DNA of 64,000 nucleotides from Burkholderiales bacterium (GTDB taxonomy: Bacteria > Pseudomonadota > Gammaproteobacteria > Burkholderiales > Usitatibacteraceae): NCBI GenBank assembly GCA_019634955.1, contig JAHCAK010000019.1, positions 1 through 64,000 on the forward strand. The letters are read 5' to 3'. This document shows positions 9,096-18,944 of the stretch, one piece after another (within the stretch, counting starts at the first letter, position 1; every line of letters starts with the position of its first letter). The notes below the pieces were generated by a model, which worked only from the letters and a program-made list of their open reading frames with translations, did no database searches and was not told where the DNA came from. The translations under genes and the position numbers were made by a program.

Positions 9096-9317
9096 ATGGC
9101 CCGCAAGGAAGTGAAGTCCGAGATCACCGGCTCGGTGTGGAAGATCGTGAAGCAGCCCGGCGACGGCGTCGGGGAGGAGGATGCGCTGATGATCCTCGAG
9201 TCGATGAAGATGGAGATCCCGGTTCTCGCCGAGGCGAACGGGACCCTCGCCGAGCTCGCGGTGAAGGAGGGCGATCCCGTCACCGAGGGGCAGCTCCTCG
9301 CCGTCCTCGACGTCTAG
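9096..9317 (+). CDS. Stand-alone biotinyl (biotin carboxyl carrier) domain protein
   Basis: A 73-residue protein consisting of only a biotinyl/lipoyl domain, with the biotinylation motif ESMKMEIPV (Lys38). A consensus ribosome site AGGAGG (9081-9086) lies 9 bases before the ATG. It is much shorter than AccB because it has no N-terminal linker or thumb region. Proteins of this type (as in some propionyl- or methylcrotonyl-CoA-type carboxylases) supply the carrier to a separate biotin carboxylase and carboxyltransferase. It probably serves the biotin carboxylase at 3.9-5.3 kb and one or both carboxyltransferases here. Confidence 0.9.
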   Translation: MARKEVKSEITGSVWKIVKQPGDGVGEEDALMILESMKMEIPVLAEANGTLAELAVKEGDPVTEGQLLAVLDV

Positions 9318-9327
9318 GGAATCCGCG

Positions 9328-10890
9328 ATGACCTGGAAGCCCGAGGCCGAGGAACTCGAACTGCGCCGCCGCTACGCCGACCAGCTCGGCGGCCCGGAGG
9401 CCGTCGCCACGCACCATTCGAAGGGCCGCCTCACGGTGCGCGAGCGCATCGCCGGGCTGTGCGACCCCGCCTCGTTCCAGGAGGTGGGCAAGCTCGCCGG
9501 CAAGGGCACCTACGTCGATGGCAAGCTCGCCGGCGTGGTGCCGGCGCCCTACGTCATGGGGCTCGCGAGGATCGACGGCCGCCCCGTCGCCATCGGCGGC
9601 GAGGACTTCACGGTGCGCGGCGGCACGAGCTGGGGCAGCGACCGCCGCAAGGGCGGCCAGGGCGGGTTCGTCGAGGACCTCGCGCACGAATACCGCATCC
9701 CGCTCGTGAACCTGATCGACGGCGCCGGCGGCAGCGTCACCTCGGCCGCGCGCCGCGGCCACACCGTCTTCCCGGGCGTGCACGGCTTCGAGCGCTCGGT
9801 CCAGCTGATGGGCGAGGTGCCGGTGGTGTGCGCGGTGATGGGAACGGCCGCCGGGGGGCCTGCCGGCCGGGCGATCCTCGCGCACTGGTCGGTGATGGTG
9901 AAGGACACGAGCCAGGTCTTCGCCGCGGGGCCGCCCGTGGTCGAGCGCTCCCTGGGCCAGAAGCTCACGAAGGAGGAGCTGGGCGGCGCCCACGTCGCGG
10001 TCGACATGGCGGGCACGATAGACAACGCCGCCCGGGACGAGGCGGACTGCTTCGCGATGATCCGGCGCTATCTCTCCTACATGCCGGGCAATGTCTGGGA
10101 GCTGCCGCCGGTGGCCGCCACCGACGACCCTCCCGACCGTCGCGAGGAGGCGCTGCTGGACATCGTGCCGCGCGAACGCCGCCAGCCGTACAACATGCGC
10201 AAGCTGATCGCGCTGGTGGTCGACCGCGACTCCACGTTCGAGATCCAGCCCACGTTCGGGCGCGCGATCATCACCCTGCTCGCGCGCATGAACGGCAAGG
10301 TCGTCGGCGTGATCGCCAACAACCCGATGGTCAACGGCGGCGCGATGGACGTGAAGGCCGCGCGCAAGCAGACGCACTTCCTGCAGCTGTGCGACACCTT
10401 CCACATCCCCATCATCTTCCTCGTCGACGTGCCCGGCTTCATGGTCGGCCTGCAGGCCGAGCAGGCGGCCACGCTGCGCGAGGGGATGAAGAGCGTCTAC
10501 GCGGCGCTGCAGGCCACCGTGCCGATGCTCACCGTCGTGATCCGCAAGTGCTACGGGATGGCGGGGATGGGCACGACCGACAAGAACGGGCTCGACTTCA
10601 AGATCGCCTGGCCGTCGGCCGAATGGGGGTCGCTGCCGGTGGAAGGCGGCGTGGCGGCGGCGTACAGGCGCGAGATCGAGAGCGCCCCGGACCCGCAGAA
10701 GCGGCTGCGGGAGCTCGAGGCCGAGCTGCGAGCCTATGCCTCGCCGCTGCTCACCGCCGAGGCCTTCGCCGTCGAGGACGTGATCGACCCCCGCGAGACG
10801 CGCGCCTACCTGTGCCGGTTCATCGACGCGATGCAGGGCCGGCTCGCGACGACCGTCGGGGTGAAGCTGCGCGCCGGGGTGCCGCCCTAG
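9328..10890 (+). CDS. Acyl-CoA carboxylase carboxyltransferase (beta) subunit, copy B
   Basis: This 520-residue paralogue of the 5.3-6.8 kb carboxyltransferase has the same two-half architecture. The N-half has FTVRGGTSWGSDRRKGGQGGF and LIDGAGGSVTSAA; the C-half has IPIIFLVDVPGFMVGLQAEQAA and CYGMAGMGTTDKNGLDFKIAWPSAEWGSLPVEGG. It differs clearly from copy A, so this is not a recent duplication; the two may have different acyl-CoA substrates or form a hetero-oligomer. It starts 10 bases after the carrier stop. Its TAG stop shares a CTAG palindrome with the convergent ThDP gene. Confidence 0.92.
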   Translation: MTWKPEAEELELRRRYADQLGGPEAVATHHSKGRLTVRERIAGLCDPASFQEVGKLAGKGTYVDGKLAGVVPAPYVMGLARIDGRPVAIGGEDFTVRGGTSWGSDRRKGGQGGFVEDLAHEYRIPLVNLIDGAGGSVTSAARRGHTVFPGVHGFERSVQLMGEVPVVCAVMGTAAGGPAGRAILAHWSVMVKDTSQVFAAGPPVVERSLGQKLTKEELGGAHVAVDMAGTIDNAARDEADCFAMIRRYLSYMPGNVWELPPVAATDDPPDRREEALLDIVPRERRQPYNMRKLIALVVDRDSTFEIQPTFGRAIITLLARMNGKVVGVIANNPMVNGGAMDVKAARKQTHFLQLCDTFHIPIIFLVDVPGFMVGLQAEQAATLREGMKSVYAALQATVPMLTVVIRKCYGMAGMGTTDKNGLDFKIAWPSAEWGSLPVEGGVAAAYRREIESAPDPQKRLRELEAELRAYASPLLTAEAFAVEDVIDPRETRAYLCRFIDAMQGRLATTVGVKLRAGVPP

Positions 10891-12560
10891 GCGGGCTTCA
10901 CGGCCGCCTTGCGGATCGCATCGAGCGTCGTGTTCGGCGTGATCGCCTGCGGGTCGATCCGCACCTCGATCACCGCGGGCTTGCCGGAAGCCACGCAGCG
11001 CTCGAACGCCGGGCCGAACTGCGCCGTCTCCTCGACGATCTCGCCCACGCAGCCGAACGAGCGCGCGTAGGCCGCGAAGTGCGGGTTCGCGAGCTCCGTG
11101 CCGTGCACGCGCCCCGGGTAGTGCTTCTCCTGGTGCATGCGGATGGTGCCGTACATGCCGTTGTTCACGACGACGATGATGACGGCGGCGCCCTGCTGCG
11201 CGGCGGTGGCGAGCTCCTGCCCCGCCATCAGGAAGCAGCCGTCGCCGGCGAAGGCGACCACGGTGCGCTCCGGCTCGGCGATCTTGGCCGCGATGGCGGC
11301 CGGCACGCCGTAGCCCATGGCCCCCGAGGTGGGGGCGAGCTGCGTGCGAAAGCCCGTGTAGCGGTGGAAGCGGTGCAGCCAGGTGGCGTAGTTGCCGGCA
11401 CCGTTGGTGAGGATGGCGTCCTCCGGCAGGTGCTTGTCCAGCCAGTCGACGATGTCCCACATCTGCACCTTGCCGGGCATCTCGCGGCGCGCGGTCCAGG
11501 CGAGATAGTCCGCGCGCGCCTCGGGCACGCCGGCTTTCCACGCGGCGGCGTCCACCGGCGCCATCGCGGCGGCGGCGCGCGCGAAGCGGCCCATGGAGGC
11601 GAGGATCGGGATCTCGGGCTGGTAGACGCGCCCCAGCTCCTCGGGGCCGGTCATCACGTGCACGAGCTTCTGCCGCGGCACGGGCGATTCCAGCAGCGCG
11701 TAGCCGCTGGAGGCCATCTCGCCCAGGCGCGTGCCCACGAGCAGCAGCACGTCCGCGGTGCGCACGCGCTCGGCGAGGATGGGGTTGATGCCGATGCCCA
11801 CGTCGCCCACGTACTGCGCGTGGCGGTTGTCGAAGAGGTCCTGGCGGCGGAAGGCGCAGCCCACGGGAAGGCTGTTCGCCTCGGCGAACCTGCGGATGTC
11901 GTCGCAGGCATCCTTCGTCCAGCCGCTTCCGCCCAGCACCACCATCGGCCGCTTGGCCGCGGCGAGGAGGTCGCGCAGGCGCTCCATCTCGCTCGCGCCC
12001 GGCTCGGCGTGCGGTGGCATGTACGGACGCGCGTCCTCGACCGTGGCGGTGGCCGAGAGCATGTCTTCCGGCAGCGCCAGCACCACGGGCCCGCGCCGGC
12101 CCGACATGGCCACCGAGAAGGCGCGCGCGATGTACTCGGGGATGCGCTCGATCGCGTCGATGCGCGCGGCCCACTTGGCGAGCGGCCCGAACATCGCGGC
12201 GAAGTCCACCTCCTGGAAGGCCTCGCGGTCGCGGAAGTCGCTGCCCACGTCGCCGATGAAGAGGATCATCGGCGTGGAATCCTGGAAGGCGGTGTGCACG
12301 CCCACCGAGGCCTGCGTGGCGCCGGGCCCGCGCGTCACGAAGCAGATGCCCGGCCGGCCCGTGAGCTTGCCGTGCGCCTCGGCCATGTTGGCCGCCGCCG
12401 ACTCGTGGCGGCAGGTGACGAGCTTGAGCCTCTTGCGATGCTCGTGCAGCGCGTCCAGCACGGGCAGGAAGCTTTCCCCGGGGACGCTGAAGGCGGTGTC
12501 CGCCCCGTGGACGAGGAGCTGCTCGACGAGAATCCTGCCGCCCTGCCTTGCGATGGTCAT
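10887..12560 (-). CDS. Acetolactate synthase-like ThDP-dependent enzyme (second)
   Basis: This 557-residue ThDP enzyme has the PYR-domain activating Glu (E53 in CRHESAAANMAEAHGKLTG), a conserved PGATQASVGVHTAFQDSTPMI loop, and the PP-domain GDG motif at about 439-441 followed by VVNNGMYGTIRMHQ. The FAD-binding spacer seen in anabolic AHAS is hard to judge. It is only distantly similar to the ThDP enzyme at 0.5-2.2 kb. The ATG at 12560 overlaps the TraB-like gene stop (ATGA). No AHAS regulatory subunit is nearby, so a catabolic or decarboxylase role is plausible; the substrate is unknown. Confidence 0.85.
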   Translation of the reverse strand: MTIARQGGRILVEQLLVHGADTAFSVPGESFLPVLDALHEHRKRLKLVTCRHESAAANMAEAHGKLTGRPGICFVTRGPGATQASVGVHTAFQDSTPMILFIGDVGSDFRDREAFQEVDFAAMFGPLAKWAARIDAIERIPEYIARAFSVAMSGRRGPVVLALPEDMLSATATVEDARPYMPPHAEPGASEMERLRDLLAAAKRPMVVLGGSGWTKDACDDIRRFAEANSLPVGCAFRRQDLFDNRHAQYVGDVGIGINPILAERVRTADVLLLVGTRLGEMASSGYALLESPVPRQKLVHVMTGPEELGRVYQPEIPILASMGRFARAAAAMAPVDAAAWKAGVPEARADYLAWTARREMPGKVQMWDIVDWLDKHLPEDAILTNGAGNYATWLHRFHRYTGFRTQLAPTSGAMGYGVPAAIAAKIAEPERTVVAFAGDGCFLMAGQELATAAQQGAAVIIVVVNNGMYGTIRMHQEKHYPGRVHGTELANPHFAAYARSFGCVGEIVEETAQFGPAFERCVASGKPAVIEVRIDPQAITPNTTLDAIRKAAVKPA

Positions 12561-13480
12561 GGCTGCCTCACCAGGTGACCGCGCTTGCGCAATGTCTCCA
12601 CCAGGCCGCGCGGCCCGGCCAGGTGGAGCGCCCCCACGGCCACGAACACGCGCTCGCGGCCGTTGAGGAGCCAGTCCTCGATCTTCGCGGCCATCGCCTC
12701 GTGGCGCGACCAGATGAACTTGTCCTCGAGTTCCCTGGCACCGGGCACCGACTCGTTGTAGGCGCGCACGACGTCGAGGAGGAGCTTCGGGGCGCCGGCC
12801 TGCCAGGCGTTCACCACGCCCGTGATCTGGTCGCGCACGAGCCCGCTCTCCATCGCGGCGACGGTTCCTTCGAAGGCCTGCAGGTGCTCCTTCTCGGTGA
12901 GGGAGGCCATGAGGTCGGACTGGGCCTGCGCGCCCTCCAGCTCGACCAGCTTCTTCTTCTCCTCGCGCGCGCGCTGGATGAGGTGAAGGTCGACGCCGAA
13001 CTGCGGCAGGTAGCCCTGGCGGCCCCATTCCGCGAAGGCGAGGAGCGAGGCGGCGAAGAAAGGCTTGAGGCTTTCCACGTCGCGCTCGGCCATGCCGAAG
13101 CGCTGGAGCTGCTTGCGGAATCGCTCGTAGAGCGGCGCGGGCACGCGCTTCGCGAGCGTGTCCGGCGGCGCGAGCCCCATCGAGGAGGCGCCCTTGGCCA
13201 TCGCCTCGACGTCGGTGATGTCGGCCTCCACCGCGAGCACCTTCGCGTCGGCGAAGGCCTTTCGCACCGGCTCGGGCAGCGGGTAGAAGCTCTCCTTGCC
13301 CGCGTGCACGGTGCCGTAGAGGTAGACCTTGTTCGTGAGGGAGGAGACTTCCCAGAGGTAGTGCCGCGCGGCTGGCGGCGCCGACGGGGCGGTCGCCGAT
13401 TGGGCGGCCGCGGGCAACGCCATGGCGGCGAGCGCCGCGAAGGCGAGGGTGAGGAGGCGCATGGCGTGGCGGGCGGGCAT
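12557..13480 (-). CDS. TraB/GumN family exported protein
   Basis: A 307-residue protein with an N-terminal signal peptide ([21 protein letters not shown]; the second ATG at 13462 may be the true start). The family hallmarks are the N-terminal GT-x-H motif in [18 protein letters not shown] and the C-terminal [22 protein letters not shown], which contribute metal-binding His/Glu residues in the Tiki/TraB superfamily of putative proteases. It is exported to the periplasm. It is translationally coupled to the downstream ThDP gene, but no functional link between the two is evident. Confidence 0.85.
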   Translation of the reverse strand: MPARHAMRLLTLAFAALAAMALPAAAQSATAPSAPPAARHYLWEVSSLTNKVYLYGTVHAGKESFYPLPEPVRKAFADAKVLAVEADITDVEAMAKGASSMGLAPPDTLAKRVPAPLYERFRKQLQRFGMAERDVESLKPFFAASLLAFAEWGRQGYLPQFGVDLHLIQRAREEKKKLVELEGAQAQSDLMASLTEKEHLQAFEGTVAAMESGLVRDQITGVVNAWQAGAPKLLLDVVRAYNESVPGARELEDKFIWSRHEAMAAKIEDWLLNGRERVFVAVGALHLAGPRGLVETLRKRGHLVRQP

Positions 13481-13540
13481 TGCGATGGGCGATGGAACCC
13501 CGATTCTACCCTCCGCAGGCTTGTTCCCCCGGGGCCAAAG

Positions 13541-13558
13541 CTGTCACAATTCCGCCAC
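13541..13558 (+). promoter_or_regulatory. Pho-box-like site upstream of phnD
   Basis: The sequence CTGTCAC-AATT-CCGCCAC reproduces the PhoB box layout: two 7-base direct repeats separated by a 4-base AT-rich spacer. The first half is a perfect CTGTCAC; the second deviates at two positions. It lies about 43 bases before the phnD ATG, where it could activate the phn operon under phosphate limitation, as is known for phosphonate transport genes. Confidence 0.55.
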
Positions 13559-13600
13559 AAAAAGCCGCCTGTCCCGAACAACTCCAAGGAGGGGTTTCCC

Positions 13601-14620
13601 ATGATCCGCACCGCACGCGGGCTCGCGCTCGCTTTCGCCGCCGCCTTCGCCTTCTCCGCCGCCGCCCAGGAATGCAAGAACCGGGGCGACCTCGACGCGC
13701 TTTACTGCGACGACAACGGCGACATGGTCGCCGACACGCCGAAGGACGCGAAGAAGCTCAAGACCCCCAACACGCTCGTCTTCACCTACACCCCGGTGGA
13801 GGACCCCGCCGTCTACGAGAAGGTCTTCAAGCCCTTCACCGACTACCTCGGCCAGTGCACCGGCAAGCGCGTCGTGTTCTACCAGGTGCAGTCCAACGCG
13901 GCCGAGATCGAGGCCATGCGCTCAGGGCGCCTGCACGTGGGCGGCTTCTCCACGGGCCCGACGGCGTTCGCGGTGAACATCGCCGGCGCCGTGCCCTTCG
14001 CGATCAAGGGCTACGAGAAGGACTTCCAGGGCTACAACCTGATCGTGATCGTCAAGAAGTCGAGCCCGTACCAGAAGCTCGCCGACCTCAAGGGCAAGAA
14101 GTTCGCCCACACCGCGCCCTCCTCCAACTCCGGCCACATGGCGCCGATGGCGCTCTTCCCCAAGGAAGGCCTCGCCCCGGGCAAGGACTACAACATCCTC
14201 TTCTCCGGCAAGCACGACCAGTCGGTGCTGGGCGTGAACTCCGGCGACTACGACGCGGCGGCCGTGGCCTCCGACGTCTTCCACCGCATGGCGGTGCGCG
14301 GCCAGATCAAGGAGGACGACTTCCGCGTGATCTACCGCAGCGCCAAGTTCCCGACCTCGTCCTTCGCCTACGCGCACGACCTCGAGCCCGCGTTCCGCGA
14401 CAAGATGCTCAAGTGCTTCTACGACTACCGCTACACCGACGAGATGAAGAAGGCCTTCGACGGCGCCGACCGCTTCTTCCCGATCAACTACAAGGAGCAC
14501 TGGGCGGTGGTGCGCGACGTGGCCGAAGCCGGCGGCGACAAGTTCAACAAGGCCGCCTACGAGAAGGAATCCAAGCGCGAGGAAGAGGCGCGCGCGAAGA
14601 AGGCCCAGCAGAAGAAGTAG
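13601..14620 (+). CDS. phnD: Phosphonate/phosphite ABC transporter substrate-binding protein PhnD
   Basis: A 339-residue periplasmic binding protein. It has a clear signal peptide ([23 protein letters not shown]), then the PhnD fold with [20 protein letters not shown], a [28 protein letters not shown] ligand-loop segment and the [18 protein letters not shown] motif typical of the family. A strong ribosome site (AAGGAGGGG, 13586-13594) precedes the ATG. The C-terminus has an unusual Lys/Glu-rich tail of about 20 residues ([18 protein letters not shown]), not needed for binding. It leads a phnD-phnC-phnE-phnE operon behind a Pho-box-like site. No C-P lyase genes are in the window, so the imported compound (phosphonate, phosphite or phosphate ester) is open. 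Confidence 0.93.
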   Translation: MIRTARGLALAFAAAFAFSAAAQECKNRGDLDALYCDDNGDMVADTPKDAKKLKTPNTLVFTYTPVEDPAVYEKVFKPFTDYLGQCTGKRVVFYQVQSNAAEIEAMRSGRLHVGGFSTGPTAFAVNIAGAVPFAIKGYEKDFQGYNLIVIVKKSSPYQKLADLKGKKFAHTAPSSNSGHMAPMALFPKEGLAPGKDYNILFSGKHDQSVLGVNSGDYDAAAVASDVFHRMAVRGQIKEDDFRVIYRSAKFPTSSFAYAHDLEPAFRDKMLKCFYDYRYTDEMKKAFDGADRFFPINYKEHWAVVRDVAEAGGDKFNKAAYEKESKREEEARAKKAQQKK

Positions 14621-14622
14621 CC

Positions 14623-15384
14623 ATGGCCGCACCGGCGCTGCACCTGCGCGGGCTTGCCATGGAGTACGTGCGCGGCAAGCCCGTGCTGCGCGGGATCGAC
14701 CTGGAGGTCGGCTCCGAGGGGCTCACGGCCATCATCGGCCCCTCGGGCACGGGCAAGTCCACGCTCATCCGCTGCATCAACCGGCTGGTGGATCCCACCG
14801 CGGGCGAGATCCTGTTCCAGGGGCAGGATCTCGCGCGGCTGCGGGGCGAGGCGCTTCGCCACGCGCGCCGCCGCATCGGCATGGTGTTCCAGGAATACAA
14901 CCTGGTCGAGCGCCTCTCGGTGATGGAGAACGTGCTCTCCGGCCGCCTCGGCTACGTCTCGCCGTGGAAGGCGTGGATGCGCAAGTACCCGCGCGAGGAC
15001 ATCGACCGCGCCTTCGAGCTGCTGGACCTCGTGGGCCTCTCCGCCTTCCCCAACCAGCGCGCCGACAGCCTCTCGGGCGGCCAGCGCCAGCGCGTGGGCA
15101 TCGCGCGCGCCGTGATGCAGCGCCCGCAGCTGCTGCTCGCCGACGAGCCCACCTCGTCGCTCGACCCCAAGACCTCCGTCGAGATCATGGAGCTCATGCG
15201 CGACCTCGGGCGCAGCCAGTCGATCCCGGTGATGGTGAACATGCACGACGTGGAGCTCGCCCGCCGCTTCGCCGACCGCATCGTCGGCATGTCCGGCGGC
15301 ACCATCGTGTTCGACGGCCCGCCCGCCGCGCTCTCCGACGAGCAGCTGAAGGGAATCTACGGCGGCGAGGGCTGGCTGCATTGA
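14623..15384 (+). CDS. phnC: Phosphonate ABC transporter ATP-binding protein PhnC
   Basis: This 253-residue ATPase has Walker [10 protein letters not shown] (39-47), the Q-loop [18 protein letters not shown], signature LSGGQ (150-154), Walker B LLLADEP (170-176) and the H-loop in [10 protein letters not shown]. The [10 protein letters not shown] segment after the Q-loop is typical of PhnC rather than generic amino-acid transporters. It energises import by the two PhnE permeases. It follows phnD by 2 bases, and its stop overlaps the next start. Confidence 0.93.
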   Translation: MAAPALHLRGLAMEYVRGKPVLRGIDLEVGSEGLTAIIGPSGTGKSTLIRCINRLVDPTAGEILFQGQDLARLRGEALRHARRRIGMVFQEYNLVERLSVMENVLSGRLGYVSPWKAWMRKYPREDIDRAFELLDLVGLSAFPNQRADSLSGGQRQRVGIARAVMQRPQLLLADEPTSSLDPKTSVEIMELMRDLGRSQSIPVMVNMHDVELARRFADRIVGMSGGTIVFDGPPAALSDEQLKGIYGGEGWLH

Positions 15385-16187
15385 GCGCGGCCGGCGCCCG
15401 GGCGGCGTTCCCGGCCAACTGGTGGCTGCGGGCGGGGTGGGCGTGCCTTTGCGCCTACGTGATCTACGCGGCGGCGCGGCTCGACTTCACCTGGGAGCGC
15501 TTCGTCGTCGGCATCGACAACGGGGCGCGCTTCATCGGCCGCATGATCCCGCCGGTGATCGCGCAGCCGGACTCGCTCGCCAACGGCCTCATCGAGTCGC
15601 TGCAGATCGCGCTCCTCGCCTCGTTCCTCGGCATCGTCATCTCGCTGCCGATCGGGCTCCTCGCCGCGAGGAACCTCATGCCCGTGTGGGCCACCTGGCC
15701 CGCGCGCATGGCGATCGCCCTGTGCCGCTCCTTCCACCCCGTGATCGTGGCCATCCTCTTCGTGAAGGCCGTGGGCTTCGGCGCCATGGCGGGCATCCTC
15801 GCGCTCGTGGTGGCCTCCATCGGCTTCATCGGCAAGCTCTTCGCCGAGGCGATCGAGGAGATCTCGCTCAAGCAGGTGGAGGCCGTGCGCGCCACCGGCG
15901 CCTCGTTCATGAACGTGATCACCTACGGCGTGCTGCCGCAGGTCTTCACGCGCTTCATCGGCTTCGCCACCTACCAGCTCGACTCCAACCTGCGCAACTC
16001 CACCATGGTGGGGATCGTCGGCGCCGGCGGCATCGGCGGCACGCTCTTCTCCGCCTTCCAGCGCTTCGACTACGACTTCGTGGCGGCGATCCTGCTCTCC
16101 ATCATCGCCATGATCATGGTGGGCGAGGTGCTCGCGGGCTGGGTGCGCGGCGTGTTCCTCGAGAAGGGGAAGGTCGATGGCGACTAG
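15381..16187 (+). CDS. phnE: Phosphonate ABC transporter permease PhnE (first)
   Basis: About 268 residues with five to six membrane helices and the permease EAA loop ([33 protein letters not shown]), ending with the [14 protein letters not shown] motif seen in PhnE. I place the start at a TTG (15381) that overlaps the phnC stop as TTGA, because no ATG exists before the first helix; the frame itself is open much further upstream inside phnC, which is shadow. Paired with the second PhnE, it forms the membrane channel. Confidence 0.9.
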   Translation: MSAAGARAAFPANWWLRAGWACLCAYVIYAAARLDFTWERFVVGIDNGARFIGRMIPPVIAQPDSLANGLIESLQIALLASFLGIVISLPIGLLAARNLMPVWATWPARMAIALCRSFHPVIVAILFVKAVGFGAMAGILALVVASIGFIGKLFAEAIEEISLKQVEAVRATGASFMNVITYGVLPQVFTRFIGFATYQLDSNLRNSTMVGIVGAGGIGGTLFSAFQRFDYDFVAAILLSIIAMIMVGEVLAGWVRGVFLEKGKVDGD

Positions 16188-16995
16188 CGCGGCGCCCGGC
16201 ACGGCCATCGCGCGCGAGTGGCGCCGCTTCACGCCGGCGCAGCGCCTCGCGCGCTTCTCCGTCTACCTCGTGCTGGTGGCCGCCGTCGTCTGGTCGGCGC
16301 GCACCGTCGAGATCATCCCGGAGTTCCTCTACGACGCCCCGGAGCAGATGCAGGACCTGCTGCACCGGATGTGGCCCATCGACTTCGCGCACTATCCCGA
16401 GGGCGTGCACGACGCGTTGGTGGACACCCTTCACATCGCCTCGCTGGGGACGGTCCTCGCGGTGATCATGGCGCTGCCCGTGGGCGTGCTCGCGGCGCGC
16501 AACGTCGTGCCCTTCGCCCCGGTGAACTACCTCGCGAAGCTCATCCTCGTCTCCAGCCGCTCGGTGAACTCCCTCGTCTGGGCGCTGCTCTTCGTGGCGA
16601 TCTTCGGCCCCGGGGCGCTCGCGGGCACCCTCGCCATCGCCTTCCGCTCCATCGGCTTCGTGGGCAAGCTCTTCGGGGAGGCGCTGGAAGAGAGCAACGC
16701 CGGCACCATCGAGGCGCTCGAGGCCACGGGCGCGCCGTGGCTGTCGGTGCTCGCCAAGGGCTACTGGCCGCAGGTGGAGCCGGCCTTCTGGTCGATCGTG
16801 CTCTTCCGCTGGGACATCAACGTGCGCGAGTCCGCCGTGCTGGGGCTCGTGGGCGCCGGCGGCATCGGCATGGCGCTCGACACCGCGCTCAACCTCTTCC
16901 AGTGGCCGCGCGTGGCCACCGTGCTCTTCGCGATCTTCGTCGTGGTGATCGTGGCCGAGGTCGTGGTCACGCAGATCCGCAAGCGGATTCTCTGA
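16177..16995 (+). CDS. phnE: Phosphonate ABC transporter permease PhnE (second)
   Basis: This 272-residue permease has an EAA-loop segment (EALEESNAGTIEALEATGAPWLSVLAKGYWPQV) and the family C-terminal GAGGIGMALDTALNLFQW. Its ATG lies 11 bases inside the first phnE. It is a divergent paralogue of the first permease; heterodimeric PhnE pairs are known in phn systems. It is followed 8 bases later by the 6-phosphogluconate dehydrogenase gene. Confidence 0.92.
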   Translation: MATSAAPGTAIAREWRRFTPAQRLARFSVYLVLVAAVVWSARTVEIIPEFLYDAPEQMQDLLHRMWPIDFAHYPEGVHDALVDTLHIASLGTVLAVIMALPVGVLAARNVVPFAPVNYLAKLILVSSRSVNSLVWALLFVAIFGPGALAGTLAIAFRSIGFVGKLFGEALEESNAGTIEALEATGAPWLSVLAKGYWPQVEPAFWSIVLFRWDINVRESAVLGLVGAGGIGMALDTALNLFQWPRVATVLFAIFVVVIVAEVVVTQIRKRIL

Positions 16996-17003
16996 GGCCT
17001 TCC

Positions 17004-17909
<906 letters not shown>

Positions 17910-17927
17910 GCGCGGGCGGCAGGCCCG

Positions 17928-18221
17928 CTAGCGCAACTGCACGGCGACGAGCCGCTGCCCGTTGGGGCAGAAGTTGCCTTCGCGCGGCTCGCCCGTCACG
18001 CGCTCGCGCGGCAGGTCGGTCACGAAGGCGGACTTGCACGCCTCGCGCGCGTCCGCGTTCCAGTTGCACTGGAGCTTGCCGTCGGCGGCGACGAGGCGGT
18101 CCTTCCAGCAGTACATCGCGCCCGAGGCGGGCGCGGCGCCGCCGCCCCCGATGGAGGCCTGCGGCGTCGCGCAAGCCGCGAGGACGACGAGCGGGGCACA
18201 GGCGATGAGGGCGAGTTTCAT
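17928..18221 (-). CDS. Small predicted lipoprotein, function unknown
   Basis: A 97-residue protein with a lipoprotein signal peptide (MKLALIACAPLVVLAACATPQ, lipobox LAAC). The mature part has four cysteines in YCWKDRL, LQCNWNADAREACKS and NFCPNG, which could form two disulfides. I do not recognise a family. It lies convergent to the 6-phosphogluconate dehydrogenase and downstream of greB with a 114-base gap. Confidence 0.65.
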   Translation of the reverse strand: MKLALIACAPLVVLAACATPQASIGGGGAAPASGAMYCWKDRLVAADGKLQCNWNADAREACKSAFVTDLPRERVTGEPREGNFCPNGQRLVAVQLR

Positions 18222-18335
18222 GGGCTCTCCGGGTGTCGGGTGGGGGAGCGCCCAGCATGCCGCGGGCCGCGGCCCGCTGTGTCTCGCGCCGGTGGCGGTT
18301 TGTTTCCGTTTGTTCGGGCGGCGGGCTGCGCGGGC

Positions 18336-18944
18336 CTACTTCGCGTTGGGCGACCAGGCGCACTTCTGCGGCTCGAAGGGCGGCATCGGGATCTCCTCGT
18401 AGCGCACCTCGAGGATCTCCAGCTCCTCGCGCCCGCCGGGGGTCACGAGCGCCACGGTGTCGCCTTCCCTTGCCTTGATGAGCGCGCGCGCCACGGGCGA
18501 GATCCAGCTGATGTGCCCGCGGCCGAGGTCGGTCTCGTCGAGGCCGACGATGCGCACCGTCACCGCCTCGCCGGCCGCGTTGGCGTAGGTGACGGTGGCG
18601 GCGAAGAAGACCTGGTCGGTGGCCTCGCGCGTGGCGGGGTCGACCACCTCCGCGTTCTCCAGCCGCTTGGTGAGGTAGCGGATGCGCCGGTCGATCTCGC
18701 GCAGCCGCTTCTTGCCGTATTGGTAGTCGCCGTTCTCGGAGCGGTCGCCGTTGGAGGCCGCCCACGAGACGATGGCCGTGACCTCCGGGCGCTCGGCCTT
18801 CACGAGGTGCGAGAGCTCGTCGCGCATGCGGCGCCAGCCGTGCGGGGTCATGTAGTTCTTCGACCCGGCCGGGATGGGATTCGCTTCCTCGATGTCGTCG
18901 AGGTCGTCGGCCGCGTCGGATTCCCTGGTGAACGCCTTGCTCAT
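18336..18944 (-). CDS. greB: Transcription elongation factor GreB
   Basis: This 202-residue protein has the N-terminal Gre coiled coil with the acidic tip (YMTPHGWRRMRDELSHLVKAERPEVTAIVSWAASNGDRSENGDYQYGKKRLREIDRRI) and the C-terminal FKBP-like domain (SWISPVARALIKAREGDTVAL). It rescues backtracked RNA polymerase by stimulating transcript cleavage. An N-terminal acidic extension of about 30 residues precedes the domain. The ATG at 18944 overlaps the MarC-like gene stop (18941). Confidence 0.93.
   Translation of the reverse strand: MSKAFTRESDAADDLDDIEEANPIPAGSKNYMTPHGWRRMRDELSHLVKAERPEVTAIVSWAASNGDRSENGDYQYGKKRLREIDRRIRYLTKRLENAEVVDPATREATDQVFFAATVTYANAAGEAVTVRIVGLDETDLGRGHISWISPVARALIKAREGDTVALVTPGGREELEILEVRYEEIPMPPFEPQKCAWSPNAK

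Noticed and set aside
9459..12578. 1039-residue plus-strand open frame
   Set aside because: It is Arg/Gly/Ala-rich shadow sequence over the carboxyltransferase and antisense to the ThDP gene, with no domain.
18262..18277. 16-bp perfect palindrome GCGGGCCGCGGCCCGC after greB
   Set aside because: It has no loop or T-tract, and such GC palindromes are frequent by chance at this composition.
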